Notes under the pieces: generated by a model | What the model was told of the DNA's origin: nothing | Seen by the model: the letters and a program-made list of their open reading frames with translations, nothing else | The model's database searches: none | Assembly (NCBI RefSeq): GCF_002926165.1 | Contig: NZ_MAGP01000100.1 | Span: 1 to 64,000 of the forward strand | From: Micromonospora chalcea | Lineage (GTDB): Bacteria > Actinomycetota > Actinomycetes > Mycobacteriales > Micromonosporaceae | DNA length: 64,000 bases | Direction of reading: 5' to 3' | Part shown: positions 51,996 through 60,872 of the stretch, one piece after another | How positions within the stretch are numbered: the stretch's first letter is position 1 | Layout: every line of letters starts with the position of its first letter | Program-made: the position numbers and the translations under genes

Positions 51996-53318
51996 TCAGC
52001 GGAGCCAGACCGGGTCGGCGCCGGGCACCTCCAGCGGCGGCGGGTAGTCGAGCGTGCGACGCACAGCGTCGGGCAGCCGCCACGGCTGGTGCACCGCCTT
52101 GCCCGCCACCGATTCCAGCTCCGGCACCCACCGCCGCACGTACGCGCCGCCGGGGTCGTAGCGCTCGGCCTGCCGTACCGGGTTGAAGCCGCGGTACGGC
52201 CGGGTGTCGTTGCCGGTGCCGGCCACCCACTGCCAGTTGCCCGAGTTGTTGACCCGGTCGCCGTCGAGCAACCACCGGAAGAAGACTTCCAGGCCGGGCC
52301 GCCAGTCCAGCCCGAGGTGCTTGGTCAGGTAGCCGGCGGTGATCAGGCGGGCCCGGTTGTGCATCCAGCCCTCGGCGCGCATCTGACGCATGCCGGCGTC
52401 CACGATCGGCATGCCGGTCCGTCCCTCGGTCCAGGCGTCGAGCGCGTGCTGGTCGTACCGCCAGTCCTCCCGGGCGCCCCGCCGGTAGGCGGCCGTGGAC
52501 AGGTCCGGGAATCCGGCGACGACCTGGTGGTAGAAGTCGCGCCAGCAGAGCTGCCGGACGAACGGGCCGTCGCGGTCGCCGGCCCGGGTCGCCACCGCCA
52601 GCGGGGAGACGCAGCCGAAGCGCAGGTACGGGCTGAGCCGGGAGGTCTCGTCGCCGGCCATGTCGTCGTGGATGTCGTCGTACCGATGGAGGGTGGGCAG
52701 CCAGGCGGTGAGCCGGCGGCGGGCGGCGTTCTCCCCGCCCACGGCGGCGGCCGGGCTGTCGCCCTTCGGCGGGTCGGGCAGGCGGCCCGGGTCGACGCCG
52801 TCGGGCAGCCGGACCCGCTTCGGCGCGGCCAGTTCGTCCCGCCACCTGGTGCCCTGCCAGGCGCGGAAGTAGGGGCTGAACACGCGGTAGTGGTCGCCGC
52901 CGCTCGGGCGCAGCGCGCCCGGCTCGACGATCGTCAGGCCGGGGAACAGCCGCAGGAACATGCGGTGCCGGTCGCACTCGGCGCGCAGGCGGCGTTCCCG
53001 GCTGCGGGCGTAGTGGCTGACGTCGGCGGAGAGCCCGACGCCCTCGGCGCCCACCTTCCGGGCCAGCTTCACCGTCTCGGCCACCGGGTCGCCGTGCCTG
53101 ATCACCAGGTCGCCGCCGCGCTTGCGCAGCGCCTCGCGCAGGTCGGCCAGGCTCTGGTGCAGGAAGCGGGTGCGGTTCGGCGAGAGCTGCTGCAACTCCG
53201 GGTCGAGCACGTAGAGCGGCACCACCCGCTCGAACGCGGAACAGGCGGCCGCCAGCGCCGGGTGGTCGTGCACCCGCAGGTCGCGGGTGAACAGCACGAC
53301 CGCCGTCCGGCCGGTCAT
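51996..53318 (-). CDS. phr: Deoxyribodipyrimidine photolyase
   Basis: 440 residues, ATG overlapping the phytoene synthase stop by four bases. N-terminal antenna domain (LFTRDLRVHDHPALAAA) and C-terminal FAD domain motifs WRDFYHQV, GWMHNRARLITAGYLTKHLGLDWRPG and NNSGNWQWVAGTGNDTRPYRGFNP are clear, matching class I CPD photolyase. Light-driven repair of UV pyrimidine dimers. Co-transcribed with crtB. Confidence 0.96.
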   Translation of the reverse strand: MTGRTAVVLFTRDLRVHDHPALAAACSAFERVVPLYVLDPELQQLSPNRTRFLHQSLADLREALRKRGGDLVIRHGDPVAETVKLARKVGAEGVGLSADVSHYARSRERRLRAECDRHRMFLRLFPGLTIVEPGALRPSGGDHYRVFSPYFRAWQGTRWRDELAAPKRVRLPDGVDPGRLPDPPKGDSPAAAVGGENAARRRLTAWLPTLHRYDDIHDDMAGDETSRLSPYLRFGCVSPLAVATRAGDRDGPFVRQLCWRDFYHQVVAGFPDLSTAAYRRGAREDWRYDQHALDAWTEGRTGMPIVDAGMRQMRAEGWMHNRARLITAGYLTKHLGLDWRPGLEVFFRWLLDGDRVNNSGNWQWVAGTGNDTRPYRGFNPVRQAERYDPGGAYVRRWVPELESVAGKAVHQPWRLPDAVRRTLDYPPPLEVPGADPVWLR

Positions 53319-54241
53319 CCGGCCAGGGCCGGTTCCAGCGCCGGGCCGGGCACCTGAACCGGCGTGCCGGGCGGGGTGAGCAGCGCCCGCGCGGCCACCG
53401 CCATCCGGCGCCGCTGCGGCACCAGGGCCCGGCGGACGAAGACGTCGTAGTCCTGCGCGGCGACCTCGTCCAGGATGCCGCCGTAGAGCGCGTACGCGGT
53501 GCGCATGCACGCCTGCGAGGCGGGGTTGAGCAGCGGGATGCCCGGCGCGGCGGCGAGGTAGTGGGCCTGCGCGCGGGTCAACTCGTACTCGATCAGCTCG
53601 CGGATGCGCGGCGTGGTGCGACCGGCGGCCTTGGCCGCGACGAGGTCGGCGCGGGTGACGTCGAACTTGGCCAGATCCTCGTCGGGCAGGTAGGTCCGGC
53701 CCCGGTCGAGGTCCTCGGCGACGTCCCGGATGAAGTTGGTGAGCTGGAAGGCGAAGCCGAGCTGGCGGGCGGGCTCCCGGGCGGCGGCCGGGTCGGAGCT
53801 GCCCAGGATCGGCAGCATCATGGTGCCGATGACGGCGGCCGAGCCCTCCATGTAGTCGAGCAGGTCGTCGTAGGTCGGGTACGACATCACCGTCAGGTCC
53901 ATCGCCATGCTGCGCAGGAACGACGCGAAGTCGTCGCGGTCCAGGTCGAACACGGCGATGGTGTGCAGCACGGCGGGGAGCAGCGGGTCGTCGACCGACG
54001 CGCCGTGCAGCCCGGCCACGAATCGATCCGACCACTCGCGCAGCCGGGCCGCGCGCTCGGCGGGCGGCAGGTCCTCGGTGCGGTCGACGATCTCGTCCGC
54101 GTAGCGGGTGAATCCGTACAAGGCGTGCACATGTCGCCGTTTCCAGGCGGGGAGCAGCCGGGTGGCGAGATAGTAGGTACGGCCGTGACGCCGGTGCAGC
54201 TCGCGGCAACGGTCATAGGCGGCGGCCAGATCCACGTCCAT
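53315..54241 (-). CDS. crtB: Phytoene synthase
   Basis: 308 residues. Aspartate-rich motifs YGFTRYADEIVDRTED and RDVAEDLDRGRTYLPDED are in place for the Mg-diphosphate binding of squalene/phytoene synthases. Converts two GGPP to phytoene. The start is 64 bases from the divergent crtE start, so both share a regulatory region. Confidence 0.95.
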   Translation of the reverse strand: MDVDLAAAYDRCRELHRRHGRTYYLATRLLPAWKRRHVHALYGFTRYADEIVDRTEDLPPAERAARLREWSDRFVAGLHGASVDDPLLPAVLHTIAVFDLDRDDFASFLRSMAMDLTVMSYPTYDDLLDYMEGSAAVIGTMMLPILGSSDPAAAREPARQLGFAFQLTNFIRDVAEDLDRGRTYLPDEDLAKFDVTRADLVAAKAAGRTTPRIRELIEYELTRAQAHYLAAAPGIPLLNPASQACMRTAYALYGGILDEVAAQDYDVFVRRALVPQRRRMAVAARALLTPPGTPVQVPGPALEPALAG

Positions 54242-54256
54242 CGGCCCTCCTCAGTT

Positions 54257-54295
54257 TCGACGCAGCAATCGACGCAACTCGTAACCCTAGGGTAC
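54257..54295. promoter_or_regulatory. Repeat and palindrome in the crtB-crtE divergent region
   Basis: TCGACGCA occurs twice (54257-54264 and 54269-54276), 12 bases apart, followed by ACCCTAGGGT (54284-54293), a perfect palindrome ten bases before the crtE ATG. Likely targets of the B12-type regulator encoded at 57551, by position only. Confidence 0.45.
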
Positions 54296-54305
54296 GCTCG
54301 CCCAC

Positions 54306-55460
54306 ATGGCCAACGACGCAGTTGCGGGTAATGCGCTCCGCGTCGCGCCGGCTCAGGCCGGGGCGACGGACGATCCGGTCCGCGGCGTACTGGCCGCGTT
54401 CACGAAAGACCTGATCAAAGGGGTCGATGAGACGCTGGTGGCGTTCCTGGCCGCGGAAGTCGATTCGCTGACCGAGATCGACGCAGCGATGGGTGCATTC
54501 GCCGCAACCGCGCGCGACTGCGTGCTGGCCGGCGGCAAACGGGTCCGGCCCACGTTCGCGTACTGGGGATGGCGGGGCGCTGTCGGCGGGGAGGAACCGA
54601 TGTGTTCGGTGCTCCCGGCCCTGTCCGCCCTCGAACTGCTGCACACGTTCGCGCTCGTGCACGACGACGTGATGGACGCCTCCGACACCCGACGCGGGCT
54701 GCCGACCGCGCACCGGGCCGCCGCCGCCCGGCACCGCGCCGCCGGGCACGCGGGCGACCCCGACCGGTACGGCGAAGCGGTCGCCGTCCTCATCGGCGAC
54801 CTCTGCATGGTGTGGGCCGACCGGCTCATGGGCCACGCGGCGGTCCCCGCCGAGCGGCTGCTCGACGTGCGCCGCTGCTACGACCAGATGCGGGTGGAGA
54901 CGGTCGCCGGGCAGTTCCTGGACGTGCTCGGCGAGAACGACGCGGGGAACTGGACGGTCGACCGGGCGCTACGGGTGGCCCGGTACAAGACCGCCAGCTA
55001 CACGGTCCAGCGGCCGCTGCTCTTCGGCGCCTGCCTGGCCGGCACCGACCCGGACGACCCGCTCATCGCCGCGTACACCCGGTACGGGCTGGCCGTCGGC
55101 GAGGCGTTCCAGCTCCGCGACGACCTGCTCGGCGTCTACGGCGACCCGGAGACCACCGGCAAGCCGGCCGGGGACGACCTGCGTACCGGCAAGCCGACCG
55201 CGCTGCTGATGCTGGCCCGGCAACTCGCCGACCCGGCGCAGCGCCGGGCGCTGGACCGGGCCGGCTCGGTCACCACGGCACGCGACGTGGACCGGCTTGC
55301 CGACGTGGTCCGCCGCAGCGGCGCCACCGCCCGGGTGGAACGGATGATCGCCGACCGGGTAACCGAGGCGCTCGCCGCGCTCGGCACCGCACCGATCGAC
55401 GAGACCGCGCGCACCGCGCTGACGGGTCTCGCCACCGCCGCCACCGCGCGGCGGGCATGA
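54306..55460 (+). CDS. crtE: Geranylgeranyl diphosphate synthase
   Basis: 384 residues. First aspartate-rich motif HDDVMDAS, second RDDLLGVYGDPE (both for Mg-diphosphate), and GGKRVRPTFAYWGW for the allylic substrate. Produces the C20 precursor for carotenoids. Longer than the usual 290-330 residues by an N-terminal tail (MANDAVAGNALRVAPAQAG...). First gene of crtE-crtI-idi-litR. Its stop overlaps crtI. Confidence 0.93.
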   Translation: MANDAVAGNALRVAPAQAGATDDPVRGVLAAFTKDLIKGVDETLVAFLAAEVDSLTEIDAAMGAFAATARDCVLAGGKRVRPTFAYWGWRGAVGGEEPMCSVLPALSALELLHTFALVHDDVMDASDTRRGLPTAHRAAAARHRAAGHAGDPDRYGEAVAVLIGDLCMVWADRLMGHAAVPAERLLDVRRCYDQMRVETVAGQFLDVLGENDAGNWTVDRALRVARYKTASYTVQRPLLFGACLAGTDPDDPLIAAYTRYGLAVGEAFQLRDDLLGVYGDPETTGKPAGDDLRTGKPTALLMLARQLADPAQRRALDRAGSVTTARDVDRLADVVRRSGATARVERMIADRVTEALAALGTAPIDETARTALTGLATAATARRA

Positions 55461-56971
55461 TGAGCAACTTCGCGAGCAAGGGGGCCGGAATGCGTACCGT
55501 CAAGGGACGGACCGACCGGGTGGTGGTGGTCGGCGCCGGGCTGGGTGGACTGGCGTGCGCGCTGCACCTGGCCGGCAGCGGCCGGCAGGTGACGGTGCTG
55601 GAGCGCGAGCCGGTGCCCGGCGGGCGCGCCGGGCGGCTCAGCGTCGACGGGTACGAGTTCGACACCGGCCCGACCGTCCTCACCATGCCCGACCTGATCG
55701 CCGAGGCGCTCGGCGCGGTCGGCGAGGAGCTGACCGACTGGCTCGACCTGAGCCCGCTCGACCCGGCGTACCGCGCCTACTACCCGGACGGGTCGACGCT
55801 CGACGTCATCACCGACACCACCCGGATGGCGGCCGAGATCGCGCGTGTCTGCGGCCCCCGGGAGGCGGACGGCTACCTGCGTTTCGTCGACTACGCCCGC
55901 AACCTGTGGCAGTGGGAACGGGCCGACTTCATCGAGCGCAATCTCGACGCGCCGACCGACCTGCTCACCGGCAACCTGCTGAAGTTGTTCGCCAACGGCG
56001 CGTTCCGGCGGCTCCAGACGAAGATCAACCAGTTCTTCCGCGACCCGCGGACCCAGCGGATCTTCTCCTTCCAGGCCATGTACGCGGGCCTGTCGCCGCA
56101 CGACGCGCTGGCGATCTACGCGGTCATCGCGTACCTCGACTCGGTGGCCGGTGTCTGCTTCCCGCGCGGCGGCATCCACGCGGTCTCCCGCGGGATGGCC
56201 GGCGCGGCCGAGAAGCACGGCGTGCAGTTCCGGTACGGCACCACGGTGGCCCGGGTGGAGACCGCCAACGGCCGCGCCACCGGCGTGATCACCTCCGACG
56301 GCGACTTCGTCCCCGCCGACACGGTGGTGCTCAACCCCGACCTGCCGGTCGCCTACGAGGACCTGCTGCCGCCCAGCCGGCAACGCAAGCTCACCTACTC
56401 GCCGTCCTGCGTGGTGCTGCACATCGGTTCGACGCAGGGCTATGGCAAGATCGCCCACCACAACATCCACTTCGGGCGCTCCTGGAAGGGGACGTTCGAC
56501 GAGGTGATCCGCCGAGGCGAGCTGATGACCGACCCGTCGCTGCTGGTGACGAACCCGAGCCGCACCGACCCGTCGGTGGCGCCGGCCGGGAAGCACACCT
56601 ACTACGTGCTGGCGCCGGTGCCGAACCTGGAGCGGGCGCCGTTCGACTGGACGGGCGACCTCACCCAGCGGTACGCCGACCAGCTCGTAGGCACGCTGGA
56701 GGAACGCGGATACGTCGGCTTCGGCGACGGCATCGAGGTGATGCGGGCCGTCACCCCGGCCGACTGGGCGGCACAGGGCATGGCCGCCGGCACGCCGTTC
56801 GCCGCCGCGCACAGCCTCTTCCAGACCGGGCCGTTCCGCCCCTCCAACCTGCACCGGAAGCTGGACAACGTGGTCTTCGTCGGCTCCGGCACGCAGCCGG
56901 GCGTGGGGGTACCGATGGTGCTGATCAGCGGCAAGCTCGCGGCGGCCCGGATCACCGGGGCGACGGCATGA
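55457..56971 (+). CDS. crtI: Phytoene desaturase (CrtI-type)
   Basis: 504 residues from an ATG overlapping the crtE stop; a start at 55490 with AAGGGGG upstream is an alternative. FAD-binding VVVVGAGLGGLACALHL, the GGRAGRL motif and C-terminal FVGSGTQPGVGVPMVLISGK are standard for the CrtI family. Desaturates phytoene to coloured carotenoids. Four-base overlap with idi. Confidence 0.94.
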   Translation: MMSNFASKGAGMRTVKGRTDRVVVVGAGLGGLACALHLAGSGRQVTVLEREPVPGGRAGRLSVDGYEFDTGPTVLTMPDLIAEALGAVGEELTDWLDLSPLDPAYRAYYPDGSTLDVITDTTRMAAEIARVCGPREADGYLRFVDYARNLWQWERADFIERNLDAPTDLLTGNLLKLFANGAFRRLQTKINQFFRDPRTQRIFSFQAMYAGLSPHDALAIYAVIAYLDSVAGVCFPRGGIHAVSRGMAGAAEKHGVQFRYGTTVARVETANGRATGVITSDGDFVPADTVVLNPDLPVAYEDLLPPSRQRKLTYSPSCVVLHIGSTQGYGKIAHHNIHFGRSWKGTFDEVIRRGELMTDPSLLVTNPSRTDPSVAPAGKHTYYVLAPVPNLERAPFDWTGDLTQRYADQLVGTLEERGYVGFGDGIEVMRAVTPADWAAQGMAAGTPFAAAHSLFQTGPFRPSNLHRKLDNVVFVGSGTQPGVGVPMVLISGKLAAARITGATA

Positions 56972-57561
56972 GCGAGCGGGAGGAACACCTGGTCGAGCTG
57001 GTCGGCGACGACGGGCAGGTGCTCGGCGAGACCACCGTGGCGACCGCCCACCAGCCACCCGGCCGGCTGCACCGGGCCTTCTCGGTGCTCCTGGTCGACC
57101 CGCAGGGGCGGGTGCTGCTGCAGCAGCGGGCTGCGGTGAAGACGCGGTTCCCGCTGCGCTGGGCGAACTCCTGCTGCGGGCACCCGCTGCCGGGCCAGTC
57201 GCTGACCGAGGCCGCCAACCGGCGGCTCGGCGAGGAACTCGGCGTCGGCCCGGTCGAGCTCACCGAGGTGGGCGTCTACATCTACTACGCCGAGGACCCG
57301 GCGACCGGCCGCGTCGAGTTCGAGTACGACCACGTGCTGCGCGCCGACGTACCCGCCAACCTGGTGACGCGGCCCGATCCGGACGAGGTGGCCGAGCTGC
57401 GCTGGGCCGACCCCGGCGCGGTGGTGGCCGACCTGGACGCCGACCCCCGCGCGTACGCCCCGTGGCTGGGCGGCGTGGTCAACCGGCTGCTGCATCCGGC
57501 GGGCCCGGCCCGGCCGGGCGTCGCGGCCTCCGAGGCACCGGAGCGGTCGGGTGGCCGATGA
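56968..57561 (+). CDS. idi: Isopentenyl-diphosphate delta-isomerase (type I, Nudix-type)
   Basis: 197 residues. The type I active site cysteine lies in WANSCCGHPLPGQS, and the Nudix-like stretch SLTEAANRRLGEELGV and the catalytic EYDHVL segment are present. Converts IPP to DMAPP, feeding crtE. ATGA overlap with crtI; a start codon for the regulator gene overlaps its end. Confidence 0.95.
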   Translation: MSEREEHLVELVGDDGQVLGETTVATAHQPPGRLHRAFSVLLVDPQGRVLLQQRAAVKTRFPLRWANSCCGHPLPGQSLTEAANRRLGEELGVGPVELTEVGVYIYYAEDPATGRVEFEYDHVLRADVPANLVTRPDPDEVAELRWADPGAVVADLDADPRAYAPWLGGVVNRLLHPAGPARPGVAASEAPERSGGR

Positions 57562-58498
57562 GGCGCTGAGCGCGGGGGCCGTGGCACGCCGGTTGGGTGT
57601 GGCGGTCACCACGCTGCGCACCTGGCACCAGCGGTACGGCCTCGGTCCCAGCGAGCACGTGCCGGGCCACCACCGGCGCTACACGCCCGCCGACCTCGCC
57701 CGCCTGGAGATCATGCGCCGGCTGACCACCGAGGGGGTGGCGCCCGCCGAGGCGGCCCGCTGGGCCCGGCAGGCCCCGGCCGTGCCGCCGCCGGACCGGC
57801 TCGCGCTCAAGGCACGGACCTCGGCGGTACGCGACGGCGGCGGCACGACCATCCCGGTCGGCCGGGCCGGCCCCGCCGCACGGGGGCTGGCCCGTGCCGC
57901 GATGCGCCTGGACTCGGTGACCATCGCGCGGACCATCGCCGAGGCGCTCGCCGCCGACGGGGTGGTGGCGACCTGGGAGGGGCTGCTCCGGCCGGTGCTC
58001 ACCGGGATCGGGGAACGGCACGCCGCCACCGCCGGCCTGATCGAGGTGGAACACCTGATGTCCCGGTGCGTCTCGGTGGCGTTCGCCACGGTGATCCGGG
58101 CCCACCCGAACGGCGGACCGCCCCGGATCCTGCTCTCCTGCGCCGACGAGGAACAGCACTCGTTGCCGCTGGAGGCGCTCGCCGCCGCGCTCGCGGAGGC
58201 CGGTGTGAGCTGTCGCATGCTCGGCGCCCGGGTACCGTTGCCCGCCCTGGTGGAGGCGGTCAACCGGACCGGGCCGGCGGCCGTGGTCCTCTGGTCGCAC
58301 ACCCGCGCGACCGCCGACCCGTGCCAGCTCACCGCGCTGCTGACCGTCCCCCGCCGGCCGCTGCTGGTGCTCGCCGCCGGGCCCGGCTGGCGGGCCGACT
58401 CGCTGCCGGCCGGGGTGGTCCGGCCGGTGGATCTGGCCGAGGCGCTCTCCCTCGCCCTGGCGGTACGGGACTCGCTGGACCAGTCGACGAAGGGCTGA
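57551..58498 (+). CDS. litR: MerR-type regulator with cobalamin-binding C-terminus (LitR/CarH-like)
   Basis: 315 residues from GTG 57551, overlapping idi by 11 bases. MerR HTH at about 5-70 (LRTWHQRYGLGPSEHVPGHHRRY). The C-terminal half resembles the B12-binding region of CarH: GERHAATAGLIEVEHLMS in place of the W-x9-EH site (the Trp is His here, EH kept) and the E-x-H motif in DEEQHSLPL for the lower axial His. It likely senses light through adenosylcobalamin and represses the crt genes in the dark. A terminator overlaps its stop. Confidence 0.85.
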   Translation: MADEALSAGAVARRLGVAVTTLRTWHQRYGLGPSEHVPGHHRRYTPADLARLEIMRRLTTEGVAPAEAARWARQAPAVPPPDRLALKARTSAVRDGGGTTIPVGRAGPAARGLARAAMRLDSVTIARTIAEALAADGVVATWEGLLRPVLTGIGERHAATAGLIEVEHLMSRCVSVAFATVIRAHPNGGPPRILLSCADEEQHSLPLEALAAALAEAGVSCRMLGARVPLPALVEAVNRTGPAAVVLWSHTRATADPCQLTALLTVPRRPLLVLAAGPGWRADSLPAGVVRPVDLAEALSLALAVRDSLDQSTKG

Positions 58499-58508
58499 CG
58501 GCCCTTTT
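58490..58508 (+). terminator. Terminator after the litR-like gene
   Basis: AAGGGC (58490-58495) and GCCCTT (58501-58506) pair with a five-base loop and are followed by TT, overlapping the stop codon. Confidence 0.6.
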
Positions 58509-58573
58509 CGCTCCGGGGCGCGTCCACTACGGTCGGAAAGTCCGTCTGACCCCGACCCCTCCGGGAGCGACGA

Positions 58574-59359
58574 ATGCGTCCACGCGCCCTGCCGGCGCTC
58601 GCCCTGGGCCTGGTGCTCCTCGTCACCGCCTGCGGCGAAGCCGGCAAGTCACCCGATCAGGCGGCGGCCTCGCCGTCGGTCTCGGCGTCGCCGTCGCCCG
58701 TGACGAAGCCCTCACCGACCCCGACCGTCACCCCCAGGAAGCCGAAGCTGCGCCCGGTGCCCAAGAAGCTCCCGGCGGGCCTGCACCGGGCCAGCGGGAG
58801 CAGCGGGGTGGCGCTCACCTTCGACGACGGGCCGGACCCCCGCTACACCCCGCAGATCCTGGCCCAGCTCCGGGCGGCCCGGGTCACCGCGACGTTCTGC
58901 GTGGTCGGCCAGCAGGCCAAGCGCTACCCGGAGCTGGTGGCCCGGATCGTCCGCGAGGGTCACCAGCTCTGCAACCACAGCTGGCACCACGACGTGAACC
59001 TCGGCCGGCGGTCGGCCACCGAGATCCGGGCCGACCTGGAACGGACCAACGACGCCATCCGCGCCGCCGCGCCCAAGGCGCCGATCACCTGGTTCCGCCA
59101 GCCCGGCGGCCGGTGGACCGCCGAGGAGATCGTGGTGGCCCGGCAGATGGGCCTGCGCCCGCTGCACTGGAGCGTGGACCCGCAGGACTGGGACCACCCG
59201 CCGGCGAAGACGATCATCAAGCGGGTGAAGGGCGCCACCCGGAACGGCTCGATCGTGCTGATGCACGACGCGGGCGGTGACCGGGCCCAGACGATGGCCG
59301 CGTGCCGGCACCTGATCCCGGACCTGAAGCGGCGGTACGGGATCGCGCGGCTACCCTGA
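58574..59359 (+). CDS. Polysaccharide deacetylase lipoprotein (NodB-type)
   Basis: 261 residues. Leader MRPRALPALALGLVLLVTACGEAG has a lipobox (Cys at 20). After a Ser/Pro/Thr spacer the NodB motifs TFDDGPD (catalytic Asp pair), HSWHHD (metal His pair), RQPGG and MHDAGG are complete. It deacetylates N-acetylglucosamine in peptidoglycan or chitin-like polymer at the cell surface. Confidence 0.94.
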   Translation: MRPRALPALALGLVLLVTACGEAGKSPDQAAASPSVSASPSPVTKPSPTPTVTPRKPKLRPVPKKLPAGLHRASGSSGVALTFDDGPDPRYTPQILAQLRAARVTATFCVVGQQAKRYPELVARIVREGHQLCNHSWHHDVNLGRRSATEIRADLERTNDAIRAAAPKAPITWFRQPGGRWTAEEIVVARQMGLRPLHWSVDPQDWDHPPAKTIIKRVKGATRNGSIVLMHDAGGDRAQTMAACRHLIPDLKRRYGIARLP

Positions 59360-59502
59360 CCTGCGGTTTTGCCCGGCGTCGCGGCCATGCCCATACCGGT
59401 TTGGCCGTCCGTGCAGACATGACATATGCTTCTCCTGCCTCCGGCGGGGCCGGATGGGAGCAAGTCCGCTTGAAGTTGCGAGTGTGCAATGATGGCGGGG
59501 CC

Positions 59503-59575
59503 GCCCTCATCGTCTAGCGGCCCAGGACGCCGCCCTTTCAAGGCGGTAGCACGGGTTCGAATCCCGTTGGGGGCA
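59503..59575 (+). tRNA. tRNA-Glu (anticodon UUC)
   Basis: Acceptor arms GCCCTCA/TGGGGGC pair (with one G-T), anticodon loop CTTTCAA gives UUC, T-arm ACGGGTTCGAATCCCGT. No encoded CCA. Confidence 0.95.
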
Positions 59576-59608
59576 CGGTCCGGCTCGCGCCGGATGCAAC
59601 ACCAGCCA

Positions 59609-59682
59609 GGTCCTGTGGAGCAGTTGGAGTGCTCGCCGCCCTGTCAAGGCGGAGGTCGCGGGTTCAAGTCCCGTCAGGACCG
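59609..59682 (+). tRNA. tRNA-Asp (anticodon GUC)
   Basis: Acceptor arms GGTCCTG/CAGGACC pair, anticodon loop CTGTCAA gives GUC, T-arm GCGGGTTCAAGTCCCGT, discriminator G. Confidence 0.95.
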
Positions 59683-59691
59683 CAAGCGCTG

Positions 59692-59717
59692 ACGCCGCGC
59701 AGCTCAATGCGCGGCGT
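59692..59717 (+). terminator. Hairpin between tRNA-Asp and tRNA-Phe
   Basis: ACGCCGCGC (59692-59700) and GCGCGGCGT (59709-59717) pair perfectly with an eight-base loop. Confidence 0.7.
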
Positions 59718-59758
59718 TCTGCGTATCGGCTCATGCGGTAGCATGTGCCGAGCACCAC

Positions 59759-59832
59759 GGCCAGGTAGCTCAGTTGGTACGAGCGTCCGACTGAAAATCG
59801 GAAGGTCGGCGGTTCGACCCCGCCCCTGGCCA
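59759..59832 (+). tRNA. tRNA-Phe (anticodon GAA)
   Basis: Acceptor arms GGCCAGG/CCTGGCC pair, anticodon loop CTGAAAA gives GAA, T-arm GGCGGTTCGACCCCGCC, discriminator A. Confidence 0.95.
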
Positions 59833-59855
59833 CATAGCCTTTCGCCGGGCTACAG

Positions 59856-59895
59856 GAACGCCGACCAGCGGATACGCAGGTCGGCGTTCTGCTTT
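59856..59895 (+). terminator. Intrinsic terminator after tRNA-Phe
   Basis: GAACGCCGACC (59856-59866) and GGTCGGCGTTC (59879-59889) pair perfectly with a 12-base loop, followed by TGCTTTT, a U-tract unusual for this genome. Confidence 0.85.
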
Positions 59896-60792
59896 TCAGC
59901 CCAGGTGGGCCGCCTCCGCCCGCAGGTGCTCCAGGAAATGCGTGACCGCCGGCGGCGGCGTCCTGCCCCGCACGGTCGCCGCGAATATCTGCCGTACCGA
60001 CTCGTCGTCCGGGTGCAGGCGCAGCAGGGCGATGTCCGGCGGGGTTCCGCGTACCGCCAGGGCCGGAACCAGGGCCACCCCCAACCCGGCGGCGACGCAT
60101 CCCAGCTTGCCGGTCCACTCGGCCGCGACGATGTCGATGCGCGGCGAGAAACCGCTGGGCAGGCTTGCGCGGAGCAGGCTGTTCTCCGCGGTGGCCGAGC
60201 CCACGACGAACGCTTCCGGGGCGAGGTCCGCCAGGCGCACCGAGCGGCGGCGCGCCAGCCGGTGGTCACGCGCGACCGCGACCAGGAGCCGCTCGTCGAG
60301 CAGGTGTCGCAGGTCGAATCGTTCGCGGTCCAGCTCGCCCGTGGGCGAGGTGCTGACCACTGCCACATCCGCCTCCTCGGCGAGCAGGCGCTCCAGCAGC
60401 CGCGGCGTCACGCCCTCGACCAGCGAAAGCGAGACCTCCGGGTAGGCCGAGCGGAACGACGCCATCGCCCGGGGCACGAGGGCCGCGACAGCGGTCGGGA
60501 AGGCGCCCACACGCAGCCGCCCTCGGCCGAGCCCACGCAGGTCGTCGAGGTCACGCCGGGCCGCGGCGAGCCGGTCGAGGACCGCCTCGGCGTGCGGGAG
60601 CAGCTCTCGTCCCTCCTCGGTGAGGGCGACGCCGCGGGGCAGCCGGTCGAAGAGCCGGGCGCCGATGTCGGCCTCGAGCGCGGCTATCTGCCGGGAGACA
60701 GCCGACTGGGTGAAGCTGAGGGCGCGCGCGGCGGTGGTGATCGAGCCGTGCCGCGCGACGGTGCGGAACACCTCCAGCAGCTGAGTCTCCAT
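59896..60792 (-). CDS. LysR-family transcriptional regulator
   Basis: 298 residues. N-terminal winged HTH METQLLEVFRTVARHGSITTAARALSFTQSAVSRQIAALEADIGARLFDRL is typical, followed by a LysR substrate-binding domain. Divergent from the dehydrogenase-RidA fusion at 60873, with two GGCAGGCATG repeats between, so that gene is the likely target. Confidence 0.95.
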   Translation of the reverse strand: METQLLEVFRTVARHGSITTAARALSFTQSAVSRQIAALEADIGARLFDRLPRGVALTEEGRELLPHAEAVLDRLAAARRDLDDLRGLGRGRLRVGAFPTAVAALVPRAMASFRSAYPEVSLSLVEGVTPRLLERLLAEEADVAVVSTSPTGELDRERFDLRHLLDERLLVAVARDHRLARRRSVRLADLAPEAFVVGSATAENSLLRASLPSGFSPRIDIVAAEWTGKLGCVAAGLGVALVPALAVRGTPPDIALLRLHPDDESVRQIFAATVRGRTPPPAVTHFLEHLRAEAAHLG

Positions 60793-60793
60793 G

Positions 60794-60826
60794 GGCAGGC
60801 ATGGTAATCACGCATGGCAGGCATGC
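60794..60826. promoter_or_regulatory. LysR-type operator candidate
   Basis: GGCAGGCATG occurs at 60794-60803 and 60816-60825, 22 bases apart. GCATG-ggcag... arms at 60812-60826 form an inverted 15-base site of the T-n11-A type used by LysR proteins. Confidence 0.5.
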
Positions 60827-60872
60827 AAGACATTCGTTTGTCGCATTACCCTCACCGGCCTAGCGTTACCGC

